This document shows, one piece after another, positions 31,167-39,396 of a stretch of DNA of 64,000 bases; position 1 is the stretch's first letter, and each line of letters begins with the position of its first letter. The notes beneath the pieces are model-generated. The model did not search any database and was not told the DNA's origin. It saw only the letters and a program-made list of their open reading frames with translations. Both the position numbers and the translations under genes were made by a program. The stretch lies in NCBI RefSeq assembly GCF_044458865.1, contig NZ_JBITIH010000024.1, forward strand, positions 1-64,000, read 5' to 3'. Source of the DNA: Micromonospora_G sp044458865. Its GTDB lineage: Bacteria; Actinomycetota; Actinomycetes; Mycobacteriales; Micromonosporaceae.

Positions 31167-31901
31167 ATGCCGAACGAGACCCTTGCCCGGCAGTTGGGCT
31201 CGCTGCTGCGGTTGGAGCGGGAAGGGGCCGGGCTGACCCAGGCGAAGCTCGCCGTCCGAGCCGGTGTGTCCCAGCAGTGCGTCTCGCACTTCGAGCGCGG
31301 CACCTCGGCGCCAACGGCGGCCCTGGTCGAGCGGCTCTTCGACGCACTCGGCAAGCAGTTGCGGTTGGAGGTCGAGGAACGCGACGCCGAGCTGGACGCC
31401 GCGATCGACGGCGCCACCGGCACGGTCGCCGAGACCGATGACGACGACGAGGAACTCGACGTCGTCGGGGCGCTTCTCTACGAGTTGGGCGTGCTGTGGC
31501 GGCGGGCGCCGCCGAAGCTGGATTACCTGATCGACGGCGAACTCGCCGCGGCACTGCAAGGAGTGCCGATCAAGCCGACCCGGCTCGAACTGGTGGTGTC
31601 CGAGGACGACCTGCCGAGGCTGGACGACTGGATCTGCGCGATACCGAACTGTCTGCGCTGGGTCCCCCGCTGGCGGGACTTCAGCGGCTACGACATCAGT
31701 CCGCTCCGCCCCGGCCCCCTGCGCTGGTTGACCACCGGTGGCGAGCTACGGGTACGTCTGCTGCCCCGGCTCCCGTCGCCCGTGCTGGTCCGGACAGGCG
31801 GCGGGGAGGTGCGGGTGCGGCCGTTGGCCGAGGTCGAGCGGGACGAGCCACAGATCGCCCGGATCGCCGCCCGAGCCCGAGCCCGGACGGCGAACCGGTG
31901 A
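31167..31901 (+). CDS. XRE-family protein with a nucleotidyltransferase-like C-terminus
   Basis: This 244-residue protein has an N-terminal helix-turn-helix (about 6-65, EGAGLTQAKLAVRAGVSQ and VSHFERGTSAP). The C-terminal half contains YLIDGELAAALQGVPIKPTR and LELVVSEDDLPRLDDWI, which recalls the nucleotidyltransferase-like domains of AbiEii/MNT-type toxin and antitoxin proteins. Clear catalytic Asp pairs are not visible. An acidic linker (TDDDDEELD) separates the halves. ATG at 31167. No partner gene lies beside it. The role is probably regulation or a degenerate toxin-antitoxin-like protein. Confidence 0.6.
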   Translation: MPNETLARQLGSLLRLEREGAGLTQAKLAVRAGVSQQCVSHFERGTSAPTAALVERLFDALGKQLRLEVEERDAELDAAIDGATGTVAETDDDDEELDVVGALLYELGVLWRRAPPKLDYLIDGELAAALQGVPIKPTRLELVVSEDDLPRLDDWICAIPNCLRWVPRWRDFSGYDISPLRPGPLRWLTTGGELRVRLLPRLPSPVLVRTGGGEVRVRPLAEVERDEPQIARIAARARARTANR

Positions 31902-31914
31902 ACCGGTGAACTCG

Positions 31915-33624
31915 TCAGTCGATGCTGGGCAGCGGCGGGCCGAGTACGTCGTCGGCGTCGACGATCGTGTAGGCGTACCCCTGCTCGGCGAGGAACCGCT
32001 GCCGGTGAGCGGCGTACTCGGTGTCGATCGTGTCCCGGGAGACCACCGTGTAGAAGTGCGCCTGCCGGCGGTCCGCCTTCGGACGCAGCACCCGGCCGAG
32101 CCGCTGCGCCTCCTCCTGACGGGAGCCGAAGGTGCCGGAGACCTGGATCGCGATCCCCGCTTCGGGCAGGTCGATCGAGAAGTTACCCACCTTCGAGATG
32201 ACGAGCGTGGGGATCTCCCCCGCGCGGAACGCGTCAAAGAGCCGCTCGCGCTCCTTGTTGGTGGTCGACCCCTGCACGATCGGCGCGTCCAGGAACTCGC
32301 CCAACTGGTGCAACTGGTCGATGTAGCCGCCGATCACCAACACCTGGTCGTCGCGGTGCCGGTCGATCAGCGCCTTCACCACCGGCAGCTTGGTTCGGGC
32401 GGTGGCCGCCATCCGGTAACGCTCCTCCGGCTCGGCGACCGCGTATGCCATCCGTTCGGCGTCGGTCAGCGTCACCCGTACCTCGGTGCAGTCGGCCGGG
32501 GCGATCCAGCCCTGCGCCTCGATGTCCTTCCACGGCGCGTCGTACCGCTTCGGACCGATCAGCGAGAAGACGTCGCCCTCGCGGCCGTCCTCCCGGACCA
32601 GGGTCGCGGTCAACCCCAGCCGGCGACGGGCCTGGAGATCGGCGGTGAACCGGAATATCGGCGCCGGCAGCAGGTGCACCTCGTCGTAGATGACCAGGCC
32701 CCAGTCGCGGGCGCCGAACAGGTCCAGGTGGGTGAAGGCGCCGTTCCGGCGCGCGGTGAGCACCTGGTACGTCGCGATGGTGACCGGGCGGATCTCCTTG
32801 CGTTCGCCGGAGTACTCGCCGATCTCCTCCTCGGTCAGCGAGGTACGGGCGATCAACTCGCGCTTCCACTGCCGGCCGGCGACGGTGTTCGTCACCAGGA
32901 TCAGCGTGGTCGCCTTCGCCTCGGCCATCGCCGCCGCCCCGACCAGGGTCTTGCCCGCCCCGCAGGGAAGCACCACCACGCCCGACCCGCCGGCCCAGAA
33001 GGTCTGCACCGCCTCCCGCTGGTACGACCGCAGTGTCCAGGCCGACTGGTGCCGGGCCGGGTGCTGCTTGTCGGCGGGAACGTCCTTGCCCTCCTCGGCC
33101 AGCTCGATCGGGTGCGCCTCACCGTCGACATAACCGGCCAGGTCCTCCGCCGGCCAGCCCAGCTTGAGCAGGCCCTGCTTGAGTCGGCCACGCTCGGACG
33201 GATGGACGATCATGGTGTCCTCGTCGACCTTGGCGCCGAGCATGCCGGCCAGCTTCTTGCTCTTGGCCACCTCGATCAGGACCATCCGGTCCAGTGCTCG
33301 CAGCACCAGTCCGTGGCTCGGGTGGTTGACCAGTTGCAGCCGCCCGTACCGGTCCATCGTCTCGGCGATGTCGACCAACAGCGCGTGCGGGACCGGGTAG
33401 CGGGAGTATTTCAACAGGGCGTCCACCACGCCCTCGGCGTCGTGCCCGGCCGCCCGCGCGTTCCAGAGCCCCAGCGGCGTCAGCCGGTAGGTGTGTACGT
33501 GTTCGGGGGAACGTTCCAGCTCGGCGAAGGGGGCGATCGCCATCCGGCAGCCGAGCGCGTCCGGGTGATCGACCTCCAGCAGCAGCGTTTTGTCTGATTG
33601 CACGATCAATGGGCCACTGCTCAC
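31915..33624 (-). CDS. DNA repair helicase, XPB/ERCC3 type
   Basis: This 569-residue superfamily-2 helicase matches actinobacterial XPB. Walker A is VVVLPCGAGKTLVGAA, the DEVH box is YDEVHLLPAP, and motifs III to VI are seen in LGLTATLVREDGREGD and QRLGRVLRPKADRRQAHF. An N-terminal domain (1-170) precedes the helicase core. Mycobacterial homologues unwind DNA 3'-5' and are linked to repair. The GTG at 33624 with GAGAGG upstream gives the expected length; a longer frame to 33789 is not needed. A helicase-associated partner is encoded nearby, as in Mycobacterium. Confidence 0.93.
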   Translation of the reverse strand: MSSGPLIVQSDKTLLLEVDHPDALGCRMAIAPFAELERSPEHVHTYRLTPLGLWNARAAGHDAEGVVDALLKYSRYPVPHALLVDIAETMDRYGRLQLVNHPSHGLVLRALDRMVLIEVAKSKKLAGMLGAKVDEDTMIVHPSERGRLKQGLLKLGWPAEDLAGYVDGEAHPIELAEEGKDVPADKQHPARHQSAWTLRSYQREAVQTFWAGGSGVVVLPCGAGKTLVGAAAMAEAKATTLILVTNTVAGRQWKRELIARTSLTEEEIGEYSGERKEIRPVTIATYQVLTARRNGAFTHLDLFGARDWGLVIYDEVHLLPAPIFRFTADLQARRRLGLTATLVREDGREGDVFSLIGPKRYDAPWKDIEAQGWIAPADCTEVRVTLTDAERMAYAVAEPEERYRMAATARTKLPVVKALIDRHRDDQVLVIGGYIDQLHQLGEFLDAPIVQGSTTNKERERLFDAFRAGEIPTLVISKVGNFSIDLPEAGIAIQVSGTFGSRQEEAQRLGRVLRPKADRRQAHFYTVVSRDTIDTEYAAHRQRFLAEQGYAYTIVDADDVLGPPLPSID

Positions 33625-34051
33625 GTTCAGGTTCCTCTCGACAGCGCCGGTCCGGGTTGCTCCCGGGAGCCGGCGCGGAACAAGACCCTCAAGTGTTGCA
33701 CGGTCGGTAACGAATTCCGCCGGACAGATAACGAAGCAAGAAAAGTCTTCACCTCGCGCAACATCCTGGACCCCTTGAGCGTCTAGCAATGGACAGCCGC
33801 TCGGGGTGGGACGTCGGTCAACCGTCGACGATCCCTCGCCGAGCGGCGGTTGTGCTGGTCGGCGCCGGTGTAGGTGCGTTCGATCCGTCAGCGGAGCCGG
33901 TTGGATGCCCGGGGGACACCCAACCGGTCCGGGTGACGGAGGGCAACGGGGGCGAACGGCTCACCGGCGCCCGGCCAGCTTCGCCCTGTCACCACGGCCC
34001 CCGAGGTGCCAGTCTGGTAGGGGCGGGGCTGGTCCGCGTGGGGAGGCAGCG
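33625..34051. other. 427-bp gene-free gap with a hairpin
   Basis: The gap lies between the XPB start and the small membrane-protein gene. It includes a relatively AT-rich run (33705-33765) that may hold the XPB promoter, and an 8-bp inverted repeat CCGGTTGG/CCAACCGG at about 33897-33927. No coding potential is convincing on either strand. Confidence 0.5.
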
Positions 34052-34255
34052 ATGTCCGTGGATCGTGATCCGGTCTCCCGTGCCACGGTCGTCGGCTACA
34101 CGGTGGTCGCGATCGGCCTCTTCGGGTGGTTCCTCTTCGGTTGGCTGGTCGAACGGCAGGGCTTCGTCAACTCGGTGGGTGAGTCGGCCGGCACGGCCTT
34201 CGCCCTGCTGCTCGTGATCTCGATCGTCGGCACGGTACGGCGCAGCCGGCTCTGA
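34052..34255 (+). CDS. Small two-span membrane protein
   Basis: This 67-residue protein has two hydrophobic stretches, about 11-31 (TVVGYTVVAIGLFGWFLFGWL) and 44-60 (AGTAFALLLVISIVGTV), joined by a short polar loop, with an Arg-rich end. The ATG at 34052 is preceded by GGGAGG. It has no recognised family. It sits between XPB and the XPB-partner gene on the opposite strand, so it is not part of their transcript. Confidence 0.65.
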   Translation: MSVDRDPVSRATVVGYTVVAIGLFGWFLFGWLVERQGFVNSVGESAGTAFALLLVISIVGTVRRSRL

Positions 34256-34284
34256 CCCGCCGCGCCCGTACCGGCCGGGAACGG

Positions 34285-36780
34285 TTACTCGTCCAGCACC
34301 GCCGCGGTGATCCGGTGCAACGCGAACGTGTGCAACATCTCGGTCCGCTCGTCCTCCGCCCGCAGGTAACCGGCGCCGATCGACACCGGCCGGACCAGAC
34401 GCGAGGTGGTCGCGCCGTGCGCGTCGACGTATCCGACCCAGACCAGCACCTTGTCCCGGATCGCCTGCTGAAGCGTGGCGAGTGCCTGGGTGTGCGCGTG
34501 TGCCGTGGTCGCGGCGCCGCCGGTACGCCCGGCCCCGCCGCGTACCGGATCGGGGGCCCGCCGGGCCGCCCGCGCGGCGGCGTCACCGCGCCGCATCTGC
34601 TCGACGATGCCGAGCACCCGGGGGGTGCTCAGTCGTGGCGCGGCGAGCGGATCGGCGGCCCGATTGGCCACCGCGACCCGGGCCGGCGCCCGGCGGACCT
34701 TCGTCCGGGCGAGCACCACCGCCCCGCTGGCATCCTCCGGCACCGGTGCGTACCCGGCCTCCCGCAGCATGGTGAGCAGCCGGCCCACCTGGAACGGGCT
34801 GGCCAGCACCGTCGGGGCCAACCGCCGCAGCGACATGGTGCTCAACCGCCGGTCGGCGACCACCTCGGTCAGCAGCGCCTCGTCGTCGCTGCGGACGTAC
34901 GCGCCGGCCGAGCCGACCCGCAGCCCGCCGTGCTTGCGCGCCACGTCGTCGACCAGGTACGTCAGCCCCTGCGGGATCGGGGTACGCGACCGTCGCTGGA
35001 AGAGCGCGTGCAGGTCGTCGGCGGCGTACCCGGCGTCCAGTGCCCGGCGCAGGCTGGTCGCGGTGACCCGGTGCACGCTCGCCCCGCCGGCCGACTCTGG
35101 ATCGGCCAGCACCTCCAGTTCGGCAGCCAGGGTGGGATCGGGCGGGCCCGGCACCACGATGCTCAGGTCGGCTTGGAGGAGGAAGTGGTCGACCGGGGCG
35201 GGGAGCAGTTCGTCCAGTGCCCGGACCGCCATCGACGCCTCGCCGGTGGATTCGTCGGCCCCCAGCCGTACGCCCAGCGGGTCGTCGGTGCCGGCGGCGA
35301 CCCGGCCCTCGGCGGCGGTCGAGTCGGCGAGCAGCAGTCGGCCGTACGAGGTGATCGCGCCGAGCCCGGTCAGGCCCAACCGGGCCGCCTCGGTGAGCAC
35401 CTCCCGTTGGGCCGCCTCCCGCCCACGGCTGCGTCGTGGGGAACGCCAGGCGAGCAGTGCCAGCACCTCGTCCACTCCGGGTGCGGTCCCCGGATCCAGC
35501 CCGGCCAGTACGCCGAGCAGAGCCCGGCGGGCGGTCGGCGTGCCGGCCCGCTCGACCTCCGGGGAGAGCACGGTGATCAAGCGGTCCCGATCGTCGCGCT
35601 GCCCGATGAGCCCCGGCTGGCGGGTCATCGCCAGCCAGGCCGTGGTGAGTTGTTCCCAGCGCCGGGCCAGCGAGCCGGCGCGCCACACCTCGTAGCCCGC
35701 GGTGGGCAGCACCTGCTGGTCGGCGCCGGCCCGGGTGGTGGTGGCGCCGGTCAGGTCGACCTCGCCGAGGAGTCCGGCGGCGTAGGCGACCTCCAGCAGC
35801 AGCGCGCTGGTCGACTCGTCCAAACCGACAATCCGGGCGATCCTCCGCAGATCACGTACGCCCACGCCACCGGAGCGCAACACCGGGGGCGGTTCGGCGG
35901 CGACCGCCTCCAGTACCGACTCGGTCTGCCGGACCAGTTCCATCGCCTGTCCGGCGCCGGCCGAGTCGACCGCCTTCGGCTCCCGCAACGCGGCGGTGCC
36001 GAGCGCGGGCGGCAACGGCTGCATCGGACCGAGCGGGCCGGAGTCACGGCGCAACAGCAGCCCGATCTCACGGGGAAGCTCGACCGCGGTGCCGCCGGTT
36101 CCGCCATCAGTGTCCGAAATTGGCACCAAAAGGGCGTTCTCGACCAGCCAGCGCACCGGAGAACCGGCACCGGCGGCGTCAGGGCCGCTGGCCTCCTCGG
36201 CCGGGGCCTCCAGCGCCCTTGGCGGAAGCGTGCCGACCGGAGGGCCGGCGGCGAGCCGGTCCAGGATCGCCCGCGCCGCCGGGGGCGCCGCGAGCACCGT
36301 ACGGCGCAGCCGGGCCGGGTCGGCGCAGAGCGCCGCGGCGGAGGGGTCCAGGTCCAACGCGGGCCGGCCCAGTCCCGCCGGGTACGGCGAGCTGACCTCG
36401 TCCACCCCGGCGACCACCTGGAGGGCGTGCTCCGGCCCGTACAGCAGGAAGAGCGCGCGGAGCCGGTTGAGCGCGCCCCGGACCGCGGCCGGGTCGGCGC
36501 CCTGCGCCGGCACCGCCGCGACGGCCAGGATCGCGTCGACCGAGGTGGTGCCGTCGGACGGATCACGGGTCAGCCGGGCGCCGTCGAGGATCTGCAGGGT
36601 GAACTGGTCCAGCCCGTCCAGGGCGCGGGCGACCGAGACCCGCGCCTGGGCCCGTGCGGCGAGCGCGGAGAGGTCGGCCGGCACCGGAAGGACCAGGTCG
36701 GGACGGAGTTGTAGCAGCGCTGCCAGAGCTTCGTCCGGCAGCGACCGCAGGTGGTCGGCGAGTGAGGTGGTCATCGTCAT
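34285..36780 (-). CDS. Helicase-associated (XPB partner) protein
   Basis: This 831-residue protein is of the actinobacterial helicase C-terminal/XPB-associated type (Rv0862c-like). The N-terminal half contains winged-helix-like blocks (LRRIARIVGLDESTSALLLEVAYAAGLL). The C-terminal 70 residues (VLVWVGYVDAHGATTSRLVRPVSIG, YLRAEDERTEMLHTFALHRI) resemble a WYL-like regulatory domain. It has no Walker motifs of its own. It is found beside XPB in mycobacteria and other actinomycetes and may help load or regulate that helicase. The partner XPB gene lies about 700 bp away on the same strand. Confidence 0.82.
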   Translation of the reverse strand: MTMTTSLADHLRSLPDEALAALLQLRPDLVLPVPADLSALAARAQARVSVARALDGLDQFTLQILDGARLTRDPSDGTTSVDAILAVAAVPAQGADPAAVRGALNRLRALFLLYGPEHALQVVAGVDEVSSPYPAGLGRPALDLDPSAAALCADPARLRRTVLAAPPAARAILDRLAAGPPVGTLPPRALEAPAEEASGPDAAGAGSPVRWLVENALLVPISDTDGGTGGTAVELPREIGLLLRRDSGPLGPMQPLPPALGTAALREPKAVDSAGAGQAMELVRQTESVLEAVAAEPPPVLRSGGVGVRDLRRIARIVGLDESTSALLLEVAYAAGLLGEVDLTGATTTRAGADQQVLPTAGYEVWRAGSLARRWEQLTTAWLAMTRQPGLIGQRDDRDRLITVLSPEVERAGTPTARRALLGVLAGLDPGTAPGVDEVLALLAWRSPRRSRGREAAQREVLTEAARLGLTGLGAITSYGRLLLADSTAAEGRVAAGTDDPLGVRLGADESTGEASMAVRALDELLPAPVDHFLLQADLSIVVPGPPDPTLAAELEVLADPESAGGASVHRVTATSLRRALDAGYAADDLHALFQRRSRTPIPQGLTYLVDDVARKHGGLRVGSAGAYVRSDDEALLTEVVADRRLSTMSLRRLAPTVLASPFQVGRLLTMLREAGYAPVPEDASGAVVLARTKVRRAPARVAVANRAADPLAAPRLSTPRVLGIVEQMRRGDAAARAARRAPDPVRGGAGRTGGAATTAHAHTQALATLQQAIRDKVLVWVGYVDAHGATTSRLVRPVSIGAGYLRAEDERTEMLHTFALHRITAAVLDE

Positions 36781-36865
36781 TCCACGCTAGCCGGCCGAGT
36801 GCCGGTGGCGCCCCTCGGTCGGCCGGGTGGACTCCGCGGGCCGCCCGGCATGCGACGATGATCGG

Positions 36866-37486
36866 ATGGCGACCACCCCCTCGGTCGGGTTCGACCTCGA
36901 CATGACCTTGATCGACTCTCGGCCCGGCATCGCCGCCACCTACCGCGAGCTGACCGCCCGGACCGGCGTACGGGTCGACGCGGACCTCGCGGTCAGCCGG
37001 CTCGGTCCGCCGCTGCGGCAGGAGCTGTCGTACTGGTTCCCGCCCGAAGAGGTGGAATCGGCGGTGCACACGTTCCGGTCGCTCTACCCGGCGTACGCGG
37101 TCACCCCGACGGTGCTGCTGCCCGGGGCCGCCGAGACGCTCGCCGCGGTACAGGCGGCCGGACTGCGGGTGCTGGTGGTCACCTCCAAGCTCGGCCGCCT
37201 GGCCCGGCTGCACGTGGAGCACCTCGGCCTGCCGGTGGACGAGGTCGCAGGCGACCTCTTCGCCGAGCAGAAGGCGACCGCGCTGCGTGAGCACGACGCC
37301 CGGCTCTATGTCGGCGACCACGTCGCCGACATGACCGCCGCCCGGATCGCCGGAGTGCCCGGCGTCGGTGTCGCCAGCGGGCCGTGCGATGTGGATGAGC
37401 TGCGGGCGGCCGGGGCGGAGCTGGTCCTCGATGACCTCACCGGATTCCCAGCGGCGTTGTCGGGCCTGTTGCGGCTAGCCTTGTGA
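36866..37486 (+). CDS. HAD-superfamily hydrolase, phosphoglycolate-phosphatase-like
   Basis: This 206-residue HAD enzyme has motif I GFDLDMTLIDS (nucleophile Asp and general acid Asp), motif II VVTSK and motif IV VGDHVADMTAARIAGVPGV. The cap lies between motif I and motif II (about 15-105). The Lys of motif III is probably in EQKATAL. The substrate may be phosphoglycolate or another small phosphate ester. The ATG at 36866 follows an intergenic region with little else. The cold-shock gene starts 36 bp after its stop on the same strand. Confidence 0.83.
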   Translation: MATTPSVGFDLDMTLIDSRPGIAATYRELTARTGVRVDADLAVSRLGPPLRQELSYWFPPEEVESAVHTFRSLYPAYAVTPTVLLPGAAETLAAVQAAGLRVLVVTSKLGRLARLHVEHLGLPVDEVAGDLFAEQKATALREHDARLYVGDHVADMTAARIAGVPGVGVASGPCDVDELRAAGAELVLDDLTGFPAALSGLLRLAL

Positions 37487-37522
37487 GGGTCATCAGCCAC
37501 ATACGAAGTTGAGGTCAATCAG

Positions 37523-37909
37523 GTGCCGACGGGTCGAGTGAAGTGGTATGACGCGGCCAAGGGTTATGGATTCGTCACCAGTGACGAGGGCGGCGACGTG
37601 TTCCTACCCAAGAGTGCGTTGCCCGCTGGCGTCACCGATCTCAAGGGGGGTCAGCGGATCGAATTCGGCGTGGTGGACAGTCGCAAGGGCGCCCAGGCGC
37701 ACGCCGCCAAGCTGCTCGACGCGCCGCCGTCCATGGCGGAACTCCGCCGCCGCCCCGCCGAGGAACTGCACGGGCTGGTCGAGGACATGATCAAGGTGCT
37801 GGAGGCGAAGATCCAGCCCGATCTGCGGCGCGGCCGGTTCCCGGACAAGAAGACCGCGCAGACCGTTGCTCAGTTGGTCCACGCGGTCGCCAGCGAGCTG
37901 GAGATCTGA
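37523..37909 (+). CDS. Cold-shock domain protein with helical C-terminus
   Basis: This 128-residue protein has an N-terminal cold-shock domain (1-65) with RNP1 KGYGFVTSDEG and RNP2-like DVFLPKS, which binds single-stranded nucleic acid. Residues 70-128 are helical (EELHGLVEDMIKVLEAKIQ) and are not in a standard 67-residue CspA. Two-part cold-shock proteins of this size are known in actinomycetes. It starts with GTG. The 3' end overlaps the MqnD gene by 40 bp on the opposite strand. Confidence 0.88.
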   Translation: MPTGRVKWYDAAKGYGFVTSDEGGDVFLPKSALPAGVTDLKGGQRIEFGVVDSRKGAQAHAAKLLDAPPSMAELRRRPAEELHGLVEDMIKVLEAKIQPDLRRGRFPDKKTAQTVAQLVHAVASELEI

Positions 37910-38709
37910 GGCGCCGCCGGGGTCAACCCGGCGACCGCGGCCCGGCGGAGCAGGGCGTCCACCGCCCGGTAACCGTCCTCGCCGAGGTCTGCGGTGAACT
38001 CGTTCACATAGAGCGCGATGTGCTGGTTGACCACGTCCGGCTCCATCTCCTGCGCGTGCGCCAGCACGTACTCGCGGGTGCCGGCGGGGTCGGCCCACGC
38101 CTGCCGTACGGACGCGCGGATCCAGTCCGCCGCGGCCACCGGATCCACGGTGCCGCGGCGGGCCAGGATCGCACCGAGCGGGATCGGCAGCCCGGTGTCC
38201 GACTCCCACCACTCACCGAGGTCCACCAGTGCGGTCAGCCCGTGCCGGTGGTAGGTGAACCGGGCCTCGTGGATCACCAGACCGGCGTCGTAGCGACCGG
38301 CCGCGACCCCGGGCATGATCTCGTGGAACGGCACCACCTCGATCCGTGCCGGCTGTTGCCCCTGGGCCCAGAGCCGGAACAGCAAATACGCGGTGGTCCG
38401 GTCGCCGGGCACCGCGACGGTCGCCCCGGTCAGGTCGGTCCGGTCGCCCCGGGTCAGCACCAGTGGCCCGCAACCGCGCCCCAGCGCACCACCGCACGGC
38501 AGCAACTGGTAGTCGTCGAGTAGCCAGGGCAGGGCGGCGTAGCTCACCTTCACGATGTCGTACGCGCCCTGTTGCGCGGCGGTGTTCGTGACGTCCACGT
38601 CCGCGTAGGTCACCTCGACCGGCGGTGCCCCGGGCACCAGACCATGCACCAGGGCGTGGAAGACGAAGGTGTCGTTCGGGCAGGGCGAGAAAGCCAGTGA
38701 AAGTGCCAC
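37870..38709 (-). CDS. mqnD: 1,4-dihydroxy-6-naphthoate synthase (futalosine pathway)
   Basis: This 279-residue protein resembles MqnD, which converts cyclic de-hypoxanthine futalosine to 1,4-dihydroxy-6-naphthoate in menaquinone synthesis. The opening LSLAFSPCPNDTFVFHALVHG, the DIVKVSYAALPW block and VIHEARFTYHRHG are typical of this periplasmic-binding-protein-like fold. No signal peptide is present, so it is cytosolic. Futalosine hydrolase MqnB lies 51 bp upstream on the same strand; MqnA and MqnC are not in the window. The 3' end overlaps the cold-shock gene's end. Confidence 0.9.
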   Translation of the reverse strand: MALSLAFSPCPNDTFVFHALVHGLVPGAPPVEVTYADVDVTNTAAQQGAYDIVKVSYAALPWLLDDYQLLPCGGALGRGCGPLVLTRGDRTDLTGATVAVPGDRTTAYLLFRLWAQGQQPARIEVVPFHEIMPGVAAGRYDAGLVIHEARFTYHRHGLTALVDLGEWWESDTGLPIPLGAILARRGTVDPVAAADWIRASVRQAWADPAGTREYVLAHAQEMEPDVVNQHIALYVNEFTADLGEDGYRAVDALLRRAAVAGLTPAAPQISSSLATAWTN

Positions 38710-38760
38710 GTCCCCACCGTAAACCCCGGTGGATCGCTGCGACGCGGGGGCCGTACCAGG

Positions 38761-39396
38761 TCAGTGCAGTGCGGCGGCGGCGCTGCGGAGGGCGTCGAAC
38801 GCCTCGGTGATCCGCCACGCGCCCCGGTCCCGGGGACCGACCGGGTTGGAGATGGTACGCAGTTCGGCGAAGGGGACGCCGGCCTGCGCGGCGGCGGTCG
38901 CCACCCCGTACCCCTCCATCGCCTCGGCTACCGCGTCCGGGTACCGGGCGGCGAGCGCGCGGGCACTTTCCGCGGTTCCGGTGACGGTGCTGCAGGTGGT
39001 CACCGCCCCGACGGTGGCTCGGGGCAGCGCCTGCCGCAGCCGATCCAGCAACGCCGGGTCGGCGCTGACGGTCGAGGGGCCGAAGCCCAGTTCGTCCAGG
39101 GGGAGGAAGCCGTCCGGTGACTCGGCGCCGAGGTCGGCGGCGATACTCCGGGTGGCCAGCACGATCGTGCCGAGCGCGGCCCGGTCCGGGAAGCCGCCGC
39201 CGATCCCGGCACTGATCACCGCCTGGTACGGGTGCCCGCCCGCCTCGGCGAGGGCGAGCAATCTGGCGGTGCCGGCGGCGGCGGCGGCCGGACCCACTCC
39301 GACCGGCGCGACCGTGACCGTGGTGCTGGTCAGCCCGGCGCGTACCGCCTCCGCCTCGGCCGGCACGGCGGTGACGATCAGCAGTCCAGCACTCAT
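38761..39396 (-). CDS. mqnB: Futalosine hydrolase
   Basis: This 211-residue protein belongs to the nucleoside phosphorylase/MTAN fold. VISAGIGGGF holds the phosphate/ribose loop, and AEAMEGYGVATAAAQAGVPFAELRTISN carries the MEG ribose-binding motif and the purine-binding region; RDRGAWRI is the catalytic Asp loop. It should release hypoxanthine from futalosine. The ATG at 39396 overlaps the MFS gene's stop (ATGA), so translation is coupled to a membrane protein. Together with MqnD it shows the futalosine route to menaquinone. Confidence 0.9.
   Translation of the reverse strand: MSAGLLIVTAVPAEAEAVRAGLTSTTVTVAPVGVGPAAAAAGTARLLALAEAGGHPYQAVISAGIGGGFPDRAALGTIVLATRSIAADLGAESPDGFLPLDELGFGPSTVSADPALLDRLRQALPRATVGAVTTCSTVTGTAESARALAARYPDAVAEAMEGYGVATAAAQAGVPFAELRTISNPVGPRDRGAWRITEAFDALRSAAAALH

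Noticed and set aside
31738..33597. Plus-strand open frame opposite XPB
   Set aside because: It has no domain and is antisense to a helicase with all motifs intact.
34315..36714. Plus-strand frame of about 800 codons opposite the helicase-associated gene
   Set aside because: The sequence is Arg/Gly/Gln-rich and non-globular; the minus-strand gene has a recognisable family.
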